A stretch of DNA of 64,000 nucleotides from Mercurialis annua (Eukaryota > Streptophyta > Magnoliopsida > Malpighiales > Euphorbiaceae). Position 1 is the stretch's first letter, and every line of letters begins with the position of its first letter. The notes below the pieces were generated by a model that was not told where the DNA came from, ran no database searches, and worked only from the letters and a program-made list of their open reading frames with translations. The position numbers and the translations under genes were made by a program. The stretch spans positions 40,265,653-40,329,652 of the forward strand of contig NC_065572.1 of assembly GCF_937616625.2 (NCBI RefSeq), given 5' to 3'. Below are positions 1 through 12,988 of this stretch, piece by piece.

Positions 1-1860
1 ACGTTTGTAAACGTTTGGCTTCAATCTCTAAAAAAAGGAAACGTTTGGATTTGTTATGAACGTTTTAAACGTTTCGATTGGTTTTGTGAAATTTGTAAAC
101 TTTTGGCTTAAATCGCTAAAAAGGTGAAACGTTTGGTTCTGTTTCGTAGCGTTCGTAAACGTTTGGTTTCAATCGTTAAAAAGGGGAAACATTGGGATTT
201 GTTTCGTAACGTTTGCAAACATTTTGCTTAAATAGCTAATAATGGGATGGGAAACGTTTGGATTTTTTTTGTAACATTTATAAACGTTTGGATTAAATCG
301 CTAAAAAGGTGAAACGTTTGAATTTGTTTCGTAACGTTTTAAACGTTTGGATTTGTTTCATATCGTCTGTAAATGTTTGGCTTAAATCGCTAGAAAGGTG
401 AAACGTTTGGATTTGTTTTGTAACGTTTGTAAACGTTTTGCTTAAATCGCTAAAAAGGTGAAACGTTTGGATTTGTTTCGTAACGTTTTAAACATTTGGA
501 TTGGTTTCGTAACATTTTAAACATTTGGCATAAATATTTAAAAATGTGAAACATTTGGATTTGTTTCCCAACGTTTTAAACGTTTGGATTGGTTTCGTAA
601 CGTTATAAACGTTTCGATTGGCTTCGTAACGTTTTAAATATTTTGCTAAAAAAGGTGAAAAGGTAAAACGTTTGGATTTGTTTTGTAACGTTTTAAGCGT
701 TAGGCTTAAATCGCTAAAAAGGTGAAACATTTGTTTTTGTTTCGTAACATTTGTAAATGTTTGGATTGGTTTAGTAACATTTTAAACGTTTGGCTTAAAT
801 AGCTAAAAAGGTGAAACTTTTGGATTTGTTTCGTAACGTTTGTAAACGTTTGGCTTAATCGGCGGATTCTGATATTATCGATTGATTTGTGCATATATAC
901 AGAAATTTTTCTCAAAAGTGAAACGTTTGGTTTTGTTTCGTAACGTTTGTAAAAGTTTGACTTCAATCGCTAAAAAGGTGAAATGTTTGGATTTGTTTCG
1001 TATCGTTTGTAAACAGTTGGCTTAAATTGCTAAAAACAAGAAACGTTCTGATTTGTTTCGTAACGTTTGGTTTAAATCGCTAAACAAGGGAAACGTTTGG
1101 ATTTGTTTTGTAACGTTGTAAACGTTTGGCTTCAATCGCTAAAAAGGGGAAACGTTTTGGATTTTTTATGAACGTTTTAAACGTTTGGATTGGTCTTGTA
1201 ACGTTTGTAAATGTTTGGCTTAAATCGATAAAAAGGGGAAACGTTTGGTTTTGTTTCGTAACCTTTGTAAACATTTGGCTTCAATCGTTCAAAAGGTGAA
1301 ACGTTTGGATTTGTTTCGTAACGTTTGTATACGTTTGGCTAAAATCGATAAAAATCGGAAACGTTTTGATTTGTTTCGTAACGTTTGTAAACGTTTGGCT
1401 TATATCGCTAAAAAAGTGAAACGTTTGGATTTGTTTCATAACGTTTTAAACGTTTTGATTTGTTTCGTAACGTTTGTAAACGTTTGGCTTAAATAGAAAA
1501 AAAGGTGAAACTCTTGGATTTCTTTTGTAATGTTTATAAACGTTTAGCTTCAATCACTAAAAAGGTGAAACGTTTGGATTTTTTTTCCTAACGTTTTATA
1601 CATATGGATTTATTTCTTAACGTTAAAAACATTTGGATTGGTTTCGTAACATTTTAAATGTTTGTCTTAAATCGCTAAAAAGGTAAAACGTTTGGATTTG
1701 TTTATAACGTTTATAAACGATTGGCTTAAACCTCTAAAAAGGTGAAACGTCCGGATTTATTTCGTAACATTTTAAATGTTTTGCTTAAATCGCTAAAAAG
1801 GTGAAATTTTTTGTTTTGTTTCATAACGTTTGTAAACGTTTGGATTGGTTTCGTAACGTT
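1..1860 (+). repeat. 60-base satellite, diverged partial higher-order repeat (unit 0)
   Basis: This is tandem satellite with a 60-base monomer. Each monomer contains GTTTGGCTTA, an ATCGCTAAAAAGGTGAAAC block, then GTTTGGATTT and GTTTCGTAAC. Shorter blocks of about 29 bases, with TTTTAAAC followed by GTTTGGATTGG, are interspersed. Position 1 aligns with 2931, 5721, 8511 and 11112, so this is the right part of a higher-order unit. It is about 140 bases longer than the matching part of the next unit and clearly more diverged. The reading frames in it encode only the repeat and are not genes. Confidence 0.93.
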
Positions 1861-4650
1861 TTAAATATTTGGCTTAAATCGCTAAAAAGGTGAAACGTTT
1901 GGATTTGTTTCGTAATGTTTGTAAACGTTTGGTTAAAATCGCTAAAAAGGAGAAACGTTTGGATTTGTTTCGTATGGTTTGTAAACGTTTGGCTTAAATT
2001 TCTAAAAAGGTTAAACGTTATGTTTTGTTTCGTAACATTTGTAAACGTTTGCTTTCAATCGATAAAATTTTGAAACGTTTGGATTTTTTTCGTGACGTTT
2101 GTAAACGTTTGGCCTAAATTACAAAAAAGGGGAAATGTTTGGATTTGTTTCGTAACGTTTGTAAACTTTTGGCTTAAATTGCTAAAATGGGGAAACGTTT
2201 AGATTTGTTTTGTAACGTTTGTAAACGTTTGGCTTCAATCGCTAAAAAGGGAAAACGTTTGGATTTGTTATGAACGTTTTAAACGTTTCAAATGATCTTG
2301 TAACGTTTATAAACGTTTGGCTTTAATCGCTAAAATGGTGAAACGTTTGGTTTTGTTTTGTAACGTTTGTAAACGTTTGGCTACAATCGTTAAAAAGGTG
2401 AAACGTTTGGATTTATTTTGTAACGTTTGTAAACGTTTGGCTACAATCGTTAAAAAGGTGAAACGTTTGGATTTATTTTGTAAATTTTGTAAACGTTTGG
2501 CTTAAATCGCTAAAAATGGGAAACGTTTTGATTTATTTCGTAACGTTTGTAAACGTTTCGCTTAATTCGCTAAAAAGGTGAAGCGTTTTGATTTGTTTCG
2601 TAACGTTTAAAAAGTTTGGATTTTATTTGTACAGTTTATAATCGTTTGGCTTAAATCTCTAAAAAGGTGAAACGTTTGGATTTGTTTTGTAACGTTAGTA
2701 ATGTTTGGCTTAAATCGCTAAAAAGGTGAGACGTTTTGTTTTCTTTCGTAACCTTTGTAAACGTTTGGCTTCAATCGCAGAAAAGGTGAAACATTAGGAT
2801 TTATTTCGTAACGTTTGTAAACGTTTGGCTTAAATTGCTAAAAAAGGGAAACATTTGGATTTGTTTCGTAACGTTTAATAATGTTCGGCTTAAATCGCTA
2901 AAAAGGTGAAACGTTTGGATTTGTTTTGTAACGTTTGTAAACGTTTGGCTTCAATCGCTAAAAAAAGGAAACGTTTGGATTTGTTATGAACGTTTTAAAC
3001 GTTTCGATTGGTTTTGTGACGTTTGTAAACGTTTGGATCAAATCGCTAAAAAGGTGAAACATTTGGTTCTGTTTCGTAGCGTTCGTAAACGTTTGGCTTC
3101 AATCGTTAAAAAGGGGAAATGTTGGGATTTGTTTCGTAACGTTTGTAAACATTTGGCTTAAATAGCTAAAAATGGGAAACGTTTGGATTTGTTTTGTAAC
3201 GTTTATAAACGTTTGGCTTAAATCGCTAAAAAGGTGAAACGTTTGCATTTGTTTCGTAACGTTTTAAACGTTTGTATTTGTTTCATATCGTCTGTAAATG
3301 TTTGGCTTAAATCGTTAGACAGGTGAAACGTTTGGATTTGTTTTGTAACGTTTGTAAACGTTTTGCATAAATCGCTAAAAAGGTGAAACGTTTGGATTTG
3401 TTTCGTAACGTTTTAAACATTTGGATTGGTTTCGTAACATTTTAAACATTTGGCTTAAATATTTAAAAAGGTGAAACATTTGGATTTGTTTCCCAACGTT
3501 TTAAAAGTTTGGATTTGTTTCGTAACAATATAAACATTTCGATTGGCTTCGTAACGTTTTAAATATTTGGCTTAAATTGCTGAAAAGGTAAAACGTTTGG
3601 ATTTGTTTCATAACGTGTGTAAACATTTGGCTTAAATCGCTAAAAAGGTGAAACGTTTGGATTTGTTTTGAAACGTTTTAAACGTTAGGCTTAAATCGCT
3701 AAAAAGATGAAACTTTTATTTTTGCTTCGTAACGTTTGTAAATGTTTGGATTGGTTTTGTCACATTTTAACCGTTTGGCTTAAATAGCTAAAAAGGTGAA
3801 ATGTTTGGATTTGTTTCGTAACGTTTGTAAACGTTTGGCTTAATTCGCTAAAAAGGTGAAACGTTTGGTTTTGTTTCGTAACGTTCGTAAAAGTTTGTCT
3901 TCAATCGCTAAAAACGGGAAACGTTCTGATTTGTTTCATAATGTTTGTAAAACGTTTGGTTTAAATCGCTAAACAAGTGAAACGTTTTGGATTGGTCTTG
4001 TAACGTTTGTAAACGTTTGGCTTAAATCGCTAAAAAGGGGAAACGTTTGGTTTTGTTTCGTAACTTTTGTAAACATTTGACTTCAATCGTTCAAAAGGTG
4101 AAACGTTTGGATTTGTTTCGTAATGTTTGTAAACGTTTGGCAAAAATTGATAAAAATAGGAAACGTTTCGATTTGTTTCGTAACCTTTGTAAACGTTTGG
4201 TTTAAATCGCTAAAAAAGTGAAACATTTGGATTTGTTTCGTAACGTTTTCAACGTTTGTATTTGTTTCGTGACGTTTGTAAACGTTTGGCTTAAAAGCAA
4301 AAACGGTGAAACTCTTGGATTTCTTTTGTAATGTTTATAAACGTTTAGCTTCAATCGCTAAAAAGGTGAAACATTTGGATTTGTATCCTAACGTTTTATA
4401 CGTTTGGTTTTGTTTCTTAACGTTACAAACATTTGGATTGGTTTAGTAACGTTTTATATGTTTGTCTTAAATCGCTAAAAAGGTAAAACGTTTGGATTTG
4501 TTTATAACGTTTATAAACGATTGGCTTAAATCACTAAAAAGGTGAAACGTCTAGATTTATTTCGGAACATTTTAAATGTTTTGCTTGAATCGCTAAAAAG
4601 GTGAAATGTTTCATTTTGTTTCGTAACGTTTGGATTGGTTTCGTAACGTT
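1861..4650 (+). repeat. Satellite higher-order repeat, unit A (2790 bases)
   Basis: This is the first of three nearly identical 2790-base units built from 60-base monomers and shorter half-monomers. It aligns to 4651-7440 without a gap that I can see and with only about a dozen substitutions by eye, for example at 2167, 2708 and 4271. Identity stops abruptly to the left of about 1860, where the older unit differs by several substitutions and an indel. It contains two adjacent near-identical monomers with CTACAATCGTTAAAAAGG (about 2380-2500) that occur only once in the older unit D. Confidence 0.93.
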
Positions 4651-7440
4651 TTAAATATTTGGCTTAAATCGCTAAAAAGGTGAAACGTTTGGATTTGTTT
4701 CGTAATGTTTGTAAACGTTTGGTTAAAATCGCTAAAAAGGAGAAACGTTTGGATTTGTTTCGTATGGTTTGTAAACGTTTGGCTTAAATTTCTAAAAAGG
4801 TGAAACGTTATGTTTTGTTTCGTAACATTTGTAAATGTTTGCTTTCAATCGATAAAATTTTGAAACGTTTGGATTTTTTTCGTGACGTTTGTAAACGTTT
4901 GGCCTAAATTACAAAAAAGGGGAAATGTTTGGATTTGTTTCGTAACGTTTGTAAACGTTTGGCTTAAATTGCTAAAATGGGGAAACGTTTAGATTTGTTT
5001 TGTAACGTTTGTAAACGTTTGGCTTCAATCGCTAAAAAGGGAAAACGTTTGGATTTGTTATGAACGTTTTAAACGTTTCAATTGATCTTGTAACGTTTAT
5101 AAACGTTTGGCTTTTATCGCTAAAATGGGGAAACGTTTGGTTTTGTTTTGTAACGTTTGTAAACGTTTGGCTACAATCGTTAAAAAGGTGAAACGTTTGG
5201 ATTTATTTTGTAACGTTTGTAAACGTTTGGCTACAATCGTTAAAAAGGTGAAACGTTTGGATTTATTTTGTAAATTTTGTAAACGTTTGGCTTAAATCGC
5301 TAAAAATGGGAAACGTTTTGATTTATTTCGTAACGTTTGTAAACGTTTCGCTTAATTCGCTAAAAAGGTGAAGCGTTTTGATTTGTTTCGTAACGTTTAA
5401 AAAGTTTGGATTTTATTTGTACAGTTTATAATCGTTTGGCTTAAATCTCTAAAAAGGTGAAACGTTTGGATTTGTTTTGTAACGTTAGTAATGTTTGGCT
5501 TAAATCGCTAAAAAGGTGAAACGTTTTGTTTTCTTTCGTAACCTTTGTAAACGTTTGGCTTCAATCGCAGATAAGGTGAAACATTAGGATTTATTTCGTA
5601 ACGTTTGTAAACGTTTGGCTTAAATTGCTAAAAAAGGGAAACATTTGGATTTGTTTCGTAACGTTTAATAATGTTCGGCTTAAATCGCTAAAAAGGTGAA
5701 ACGTTTGGATTTGTTTTGTAACGTTTGTAAACGTTTGGCTTCAATCGCTAAAAAAAGGAAACGTTTGGATTTGTTATGAACGTTTTAAACGTTTCGATTG
5801 GTTTTGTGACGTTTGTAAACGTTTGGATCAAATCGCTAAAAAGGTGAAACATTTGGTTCTGTTTCGTAGCGTTCGTAAACGTTTGGCTTCAATCGTTAAA
5901 AAGGGGAAATGTTGGGATTTGTTTCGTAACGTTTGTAAACATTTGGCTTAAATAGCTAAAAATGGGAAACGTTTGGATTTGTTTTGTAACGTTTATAAAC
6001 GTTTGGCTTAAATCGCTAAAAAGGTGAAACGTTTGCATTTGTTTCGTAACGTTTTAAACGTTTGTATTTGTTTCATATCGTCTGTAAATGTTTGGCTTAA
6101 ATCGTTAGACAGGTGAAACGTTTGGATTTGTTTTGTAACGTTTGTAAACGTTTTGCATAAATCGCTAAAAAGGTGAAACGTTTGGATTTGTTTCGTAACG
6201 TTTTAAACATTTGGATTGGTTTCGTAACATTTTAAACATTTGGCTTAAATATTTAAAAAGGTGAAACATTTGGATTTGTTTCCCAACGTTTTAAAAGTTT
6301 GGATTTGTTTCGTAACAATATAAACATTTCGATTGGCTTCGTAACGTTTTAAATATTTGGCTTAAATTGCTGAAAAGGTAAAACGTTTGGATTTGTTTCA
6401 TAACGTGTGTAAACATTTGGCTTAAATCGCTAAAAAGGTGAAACGTTTGGATTTGTTTTGAAACGTTTTAAACGTTAGGCTTAAATCGCTAAAAAGATGA
6501 AACTTTTATTTTTGCTTCGTAACGTTTGTAAATGTTTGGATTGGTTTTGTCACATTTTAACCGTTTGGCTTAAATAGCTAAAAAGGTGAAATGTTTGGAT
6601 TTGTTTCGTAACGTTTGTAAACGTTTGGCTTAATTCGCTAAAAAGGTGAAACGTTTGGTTTTGTTTCGTAACGTTCGTAAAAGTTTGTCTTCAATCGCTA
6701 AAAACGGGAAACGTTCTGATTTGTTTCATAATGTTTGTAAAACGTTTGGTTTAAATCGCTAAACAAGTGAAACGTTTTGGATTGGTCTTGTAACGTTTGT
6801 AAACGTTTGGCTTAAATCGCTAAAAAGGGGAAACGTTTGGTTTTGTTTCGTAACTTTTGTAAACATTTGACTTCAATCGTTCAAAAGGTGAAACGTTTGG
6901 ATTTGTTTCGTAATGTTTGTAAACGTTTGGCAAAAATTGATAAAAATAGGAAACATTTCGATTTGTTTCGTAACCTTTGTAAACGTTTGGTTTAAATCGC
7001 TAAAAAAGTGAAACATTTGGATTTGTTTCGTAACGTTTTCAACGTTTGTATTTGTTTCGTAACGTTTGTAAACGTTTGGCTTAAAAGCAAAAACGGTGAA
7101 ACTCTTGGATTTCTTTTGTAATGTTTATAAACGTTTAGCTTCAATCGCTAAAAAGGTGAAACATTTGGATTTGTATCCTAACGTTTTATACGTTTGGTTT
7201 TGTTTCTTAACGTTACAAACATTTGGATTGGTTTAGTAACGTTTTATATGTTTGTCTTAAATTGCTAAAAAGGTAAAACGTTTGGATTTGTTTATAACGT
7301 TTATAAACGATTGGCTTAAATCACTAAAAAGGTGAAACGTCTAGATTTATTTCGGAACATTTTAAATGTTTTGCTTGAATCGCTAAAAAGGTGAAATGTT
7401 TCATTTTGTTTCGTAACGTTTGGATTGGTTTCGTAACGTT
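4651..7440 (+). repeat. Satellite higher-order repeat, unit B (2790 bases)
   Basis: This is the middle copy of the 2790-base tandem triplication. The same landmark monomers recur at a fixed offset, for example the GTTATGAACG variant at 2983, 5773 and 8563. Its differences from unit C are few: single bases near 5114, 5273, 5350 and 5574, and one base of length near 7085. Confidence 0.94.
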
Positions 7441-10230
7441 TTAAATATTTGGCTTAAATCGCTAAAAAGGTGAAACGTTTGGATTTGTTTCGTAATGTTT
7501 GTAAACGTTTGGTTAAAATCGCTAAAAAGGAGAAACGTTTGGATTTGTTTCGTATGGTTTGTAAACGTTTGGCTTAAATTTCTAAAAAGGTGAAACGTTA
7601 TGTTTTGTTTCGTAACATTTGTAAATGTTTGCTTTCAATCGATAAAATTTTGAAACGTTTGGATTTTTTTCGTGACGTTTGTAAACGTTTGGCCTAAATT
7701 ACAAAAAAGGGGAAATGTTTGGATTTGTTTCGTAACGTTTGTAAACGTTTGGCTTAAATTGCTAAAATGGGGAAACGTTTAGATTTGTTTTGTAACGTTT
7801 GTAAACGTTTGGCTTCAATCGCTAAAAAGGGAAAACGTTTGGATTTGTTATGAACGTTTTAAACGTTTCAATTGATCTTGTAACGTTTATAAACGTTTGG
7901 CTTTAATCGCTAAAATGGGGAAACGTTTGGTTTTGTTTTGTAACGTTTGTAAACGTTTGGCTACAATCGTTAAAAAGGTGAAACGTTTGGATTTATTTTG
8001 TAACGTTTGTAAACGTTTGGCTACAATCGTTAAAAAGGTGAAACGTTTGGATTTATTTTATAAATTTTGTAAACGTTTGGCTTAAATCGCTAAAAATGGG
8101 AAACGTTTTGATTTATTTCGTAACGTTTGTAAACGTTTTGCTTAATTCGCTAAAAAGGTGAAGCGTTTTAATTTGTTTCGTAACGTTTAAAAAGTTTGGA
8201 TTTTATTTGTACAGTTTATAATCGTTTGGCTTAAATCTCTAAAAAGGTGAAACGTTTGGATTTGTTTTGTAACGTTAGTAATGTTTGGCTTAAATCGCTA
8301 AAAAGGTGAAACGTTTTGTTTTCTTTCGTAACCTTTGTAAACGTTTGGCTTCAATCGCAGAAAAGGTGAAACATTAGGATTTATTTCGTAACGTTTGTAA
8401 ACGTTTGGCTTAAATTGCTAAAAAAGGGAAACATTTGGATTTGTTTCGTAACGTTTAATAATGTTCGGCTTAAATCGCTAAAAAGGTGAAACGTTTGGAT
8501 TTGTTTTGTAACGTTTGTAAACGTTTGGCTTCAATCGCTAAAAAAAGGAAACGTTTGGATTTGTTATGAACGTTTTAAACGTTTCGATTGGTTTTGTGAC
8601 GTTTGTAAACGTTTGGATCAAATCGCTAAAAAGGTGAAACATTTGGTTCTGTTTCGTAGCGTTCGTAAACGTTTGGCTTCAATCGTTAAAAAGGGGAAAT
8701 GTTGGGATTTGTTTCGTAACGTTTGTAAACATTTGGCTTAAATAGCTAAAAATGGGAAACGTTTGGATTTGTTTTGTAACGTTTATAAACGTTTGGCTTA
8801 AATCGCTAAAAAGGTGAAACGTTTGCATTTGTTTCGTAACGTTTTAAACGTTTGTATTTGTTTCATATCGTCTGTAAATGTTTGGCTTAAATCGTTAGAC
8901 AGGTGAAACGTTTGGATTTGTTTTGTAACGTTTGTAAACGTTTTGCATAAATCGCTAAAAAGGTGAAACGTTTGGATTTGTTTCGTAACGTTTTAAACAT
9001 TTGGATTGGTTTCGTAACATTTTAAACATTTGGCTTAAATATTTAAAAAGGTGAAACATTTGGATTTGTTTCCCAACGTTTTAAAAGTTTGGATTTGTTT
9101 CGTAACAATATAAACATTTCGATTGGCTTCGTAACGTTTTAAATATTTGGCTTAAATTGCTGAAAAGGTAAAACGTTTGGATTTGTTTCATAACGTGTGT
9201 AAACATTTGGCTTAAATCGCTAAAAAGGTGAAACGTTTGGATTTGTTTTGAAACGTTTTAAACGTTAGGCTTAAATCGCTAAAAAGATGAAACTTTTATT
9301 TTTGCTTCGTAACGTTTGTAAATGTTTGGATTGGTTTTGTCACATTTTAACCGTTTGGCTTAAATAGCTAAAAAGGTGAAATGTTTGGATTTGTTTCGTA
9401 ACGTTTGTAAACGTTTGGCTTAATTCGCTAAAAAGGTGAAACGTTTGGTTTTGTTTCGTAACGTTCGTAAGAGTTTGTCTTCAATCGCTAAAAACGGGAA
9501 ACGTTCTGATTTGTTTCATAATGTTTGTAAAACGTTTGGTTTAAATCGCTAAACAAGTGAAACGTTTTGGATTGGTCTTGTAACGTTTGTAAACGTTTGG
9601 CTTAAATCGCTAAAAAGGGGAAACGTTTGGTTTTGTTTCGTAACTTTTGTAAACATTTGACTTCAATCGTTCAAAAGGTGAAACGTTTGGATTTGTTTCG
9701 TAATGTTTGTAAACGTTTGGCAAAAATTGATAAAAATAGGAAACGTTTCGATTTGTTTCGTAACCTTTGTAAACGTTTGGTTTAAATCGCTAAAAAAGTG
9801 AAACATTTGGATTTGTTTCGTAACGTTTTCAACGTTTGTATTTGTTTCGTAACGTTTGTAAACGTTTGGCTTAAATAGCAAAAACGGTGAAACTCTTGGA
9901 TTTCTTTTGTAATGTTTATAAACGTTTAGCTTCAATCGCTAAAAAGGTGAAACATTTGGATTTGTATCCTAACGTTTTATACGTTTGGTTTTGTTTCTTA
10001 ACGTTACAAACATTTGGATTGGTTTAGTAACGTTTTATATGTTTGTCTTAAATCGCTAAAAAGGTAAAACGTTTGGATTTGTTTATAACGTTTATAAACG
10101 ATTGGCTTAAATCACTAAAAAGGTGAAACGTCTAGATTTATTTCGGAACATTTTAAATGTTTTGCTTGAATCGCTAAAAAGGTGAAATGTTTCATTTTGT
10201 TTCGTAACGTTTGGATTGGTTTCGTAACGT
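7441..10230 (+). repeat. Satellite higher-order repeat, unit C (2790 bases)
   Basis: This is the third copy of the triplication. Near-identity with unit B runs to about 10230. The next unit then lacks one 60-base monomer and carries many substitutions. Units A to C thus form a block of three whole units with sharp edges on both sides, as expected from recent unequal exchange or amplification. Confidence 0.93.
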
Positions 10231-12988
10231 TTTAAATATTTGGCTTCAATCGCTAAAAAGGTGAAACATTTGGATTTGTTTCGTATGGTTTGTAAACGTT
10301 TGGCTTAAATTTCTGAAAAGGTGAAATATTATGTTTTGTTTCGTAACATTCGTAAACGTTTGCCTTAAATCGCTAAAATTGTGAAACGTTTGGATTTTTT
10401 TCGTAACATTTGTAAACGTTTGGCATAAATTGCCAAAATGGGGAAACGTTTAGATTTGTTTTGTAACGTTTGTAGATGTTTGGCTTCAATCGCTAAAAAG
10501 GGAAAACGTTTAGATTTGTTATGAACATTTTAAACGTTTCAATTGATCTTGTAACGTTTACAAACGTTTGGCTTTAATCGCTAAAATGGTGAAATGTTTG
10601 GTTTTGTTTCGTAACGTTTGTAAACATTTGGCTACAATCGTTAAAAAGGTGAAACGTTTGGATTTGTTTTGTAACGTTTGTAAACGTTTGGCTTAAATCG
10701 CTAAAAATGGGAAACGTTTTGATTTGTTTCGTAACGTTTCGCTTAATTCGCTAAAAAGGTGAAACGTTTTGATTTGTTTCGTAATGTTTAAAAAGTTTGG
10801 ATTTGTTTTGCACAGTTTATAATCGTTTGGCTTAAATCGCTAAAAAGGTGAAACGTTTGGATTTGTTTCGTAACGTTTGTAAATGTTTGGCTTAAATCGC
10901 TAAAAAAGTGAAACATTTGGTTTTCTTTCGTAACCTTTGTAAACGTTTGGCTTCAATCGCTGAAAAGGTGAAACATTTGGATTATTTCGCAACGTTTGTA
11001 AACGTTTGGCTTAAATTGCTAAAAACGGGAATCATTTGGATTTGTTTCGTAACGTTTAATAATGTACGGCTTAAATCGCTAAAAAGGTGAAACGTTTGGA
11101 TTTGTTTTGTAACGTTTGTAAACGTTTGTCTTCAATCGCTAAAAAAAGGAAACGTTTGGATTTGTTATGAACGTTTTAAACGTTTCGATTGGTTTTGTGA
11201 CGTTTGTAAACGTTTGGCTTAAATCGCTAAAAAGGTGAAACGTTTGGTTCTGTTTCGTAGCGTTCATAAACGTTTGGCTTCAATCGTTAAAAAGGGGAAA
11301 CGTCGGGATTTGTTTCATAATGTTTGTAAATATTTGGCTTAAATAGCTAAAATGGTAAACGTTTGGATTTGTTTTGTAACGTTTATAAATGTTTGGCTTA
11401 AATCGCTAAAAAGGTGAAACGTTTGCATTTGTTTCGTAACGTTTTAAACGTTTGAATTTGTTTCATATCGTCTGTAAATGTTTGGCTTAAATCGCTAGAA
11501 AGGTGAAACGTTTGGATTTATTTTGTAATGTTTGTAAACGTTTTGCTTAAATCGCTTAAAAGGTGAAACGTTTGGATTTGTTTCGTAACGTTTTAAACAT
11601 TTGGATTGGTTTCGTAACATTTTAAACATTAGGCTTAAACATATAAAAAGGTGAAACATTTGGATTTGTTTCCCAACGTTTTAAACGTTTGAATTTGTTT
11701 CGTAACGTTATAAACGTTTGGATTGGCTTCGTTACGTTTTAAATATTTGGCTTAAATTGCTGAAAAGGTAAAATGTTTGGATTTGTTTCATAACGTGTGT
11801 AAACATTTGGTTTAAATCGCTAAAAAGGTGAAACGTTTGGATTTGTTTTGTAACGTTTTAAACGTTAGACTTAAATCGCTAAAAAGGTGAAACGTTTGTT
11901 TTTGTTTCGTAACGTTTGTAAACGTTTGGATTGGTTTAGTAACATTTTAAACGTTTGGCTTAAATAGCTAAAAAGGTGAAACGTTTCGATTTTTTTCGTA
12001 ACGTTTGTAAACGTTTGGCTTAATTCGCTAAAAAGGTGAAACGTTTGGTTTTGTTTCGAAATGTTTGTAAAAGTTTGACTTCAATCGCTAAAAAGGTGAA
12101 ATGTTTGGATTTGTTTCGTAACGTTTGTAAACAGTTGGCTTAAATTGCTAAAAACGGGAAATGTTCTGATTTGTTTCGTAACATTTGTAAAATGTTTGGA
12201 TTAAATCGCGAAACAAGTGAAACGTTTGGATTTGTTTTGTAACGTTGTAAATGTTTGGCTTCAATCGCTAAAAAGGGGAAACGTTTTGGATTTGTTATGA
12301 ATGTTTTAAACGTTTGGATTGGTCTTGTAACGTTTGTAAACGTTTGGCTTAAATCGCTAAAAAGGGGAAACATTTGATTTTGTTTCGTAACCTTTGTAAA
12401 CATTTGGCTTCAATCGTTCAAAAGGTGGAACGTTTGGATTTGTTTCATAACATTTGTAAACGTTTGGCTAAAATTGATTAAAATAGGAAACGTTTGGATT
12501 TGTTTTGTAACGTTTGTAAACGTTTGGCTTAAATCGCTAAAAAAGTGAAACGTTTGGATTTGTTTCGTAACGTTTTAAACGTTTGGATTTGTTTCGTAAA
12601 ATTTGTAAACGTTTGTTTTAAATAGCAAAAAAGGTGAAACTCTTGGATTTCTTTTGTAATGTTTATAAACGTTTAGCTTCAATCGCTAAAAAGGTGAAAC
12701 GTTTGGATTTGTTTCCTAACGTTTTATAAGTTTGGATTTGTTTCATAACGTTAAAAAAATTTGGATTGGTTTCGTAGCGTTTTAAATGTTTGTCTTAAAT
12801 CGCTAAAAAGGTAAAACGTTTGGATTTGTTTATAACGTTTATAAACGATTGGCTTAAATCGCTAAAAAGGTGAAACGTCTGGATTTATTTCGTAACATTT
12901 TAAATGTTTTGCTTAAATTGCTAAAAAGGTGAAATGTTTGGTTTTGTTTCGTAACGTTTGTAAACGTTTGGATTGGCTTCGTAACGTT
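10231..12988 (+). repeat. Satellite higher-order repeat, diverged unit D
   Basis: This older copy of the same higher-order unit aligns with 1861-4650 but is about 30 bases shorter overall. It lacks a monomer near 10260 and has a single copy of the CTACAATCG monomer where units A to C have two. Substitutions relative to A to C are frequent. The landmark position equivalent to 2931 is at 11112. Confidence 0.88.

Noticed and set aside
2317..2505. A 62-codon frame recurring at 2317, 5107 and 7897 as a possible conserved small gene family
   Set aside because: The recurrence is just the 2790-base satellite unit. The product is a 20-residue repeat from the monomer and has no start context or domain.
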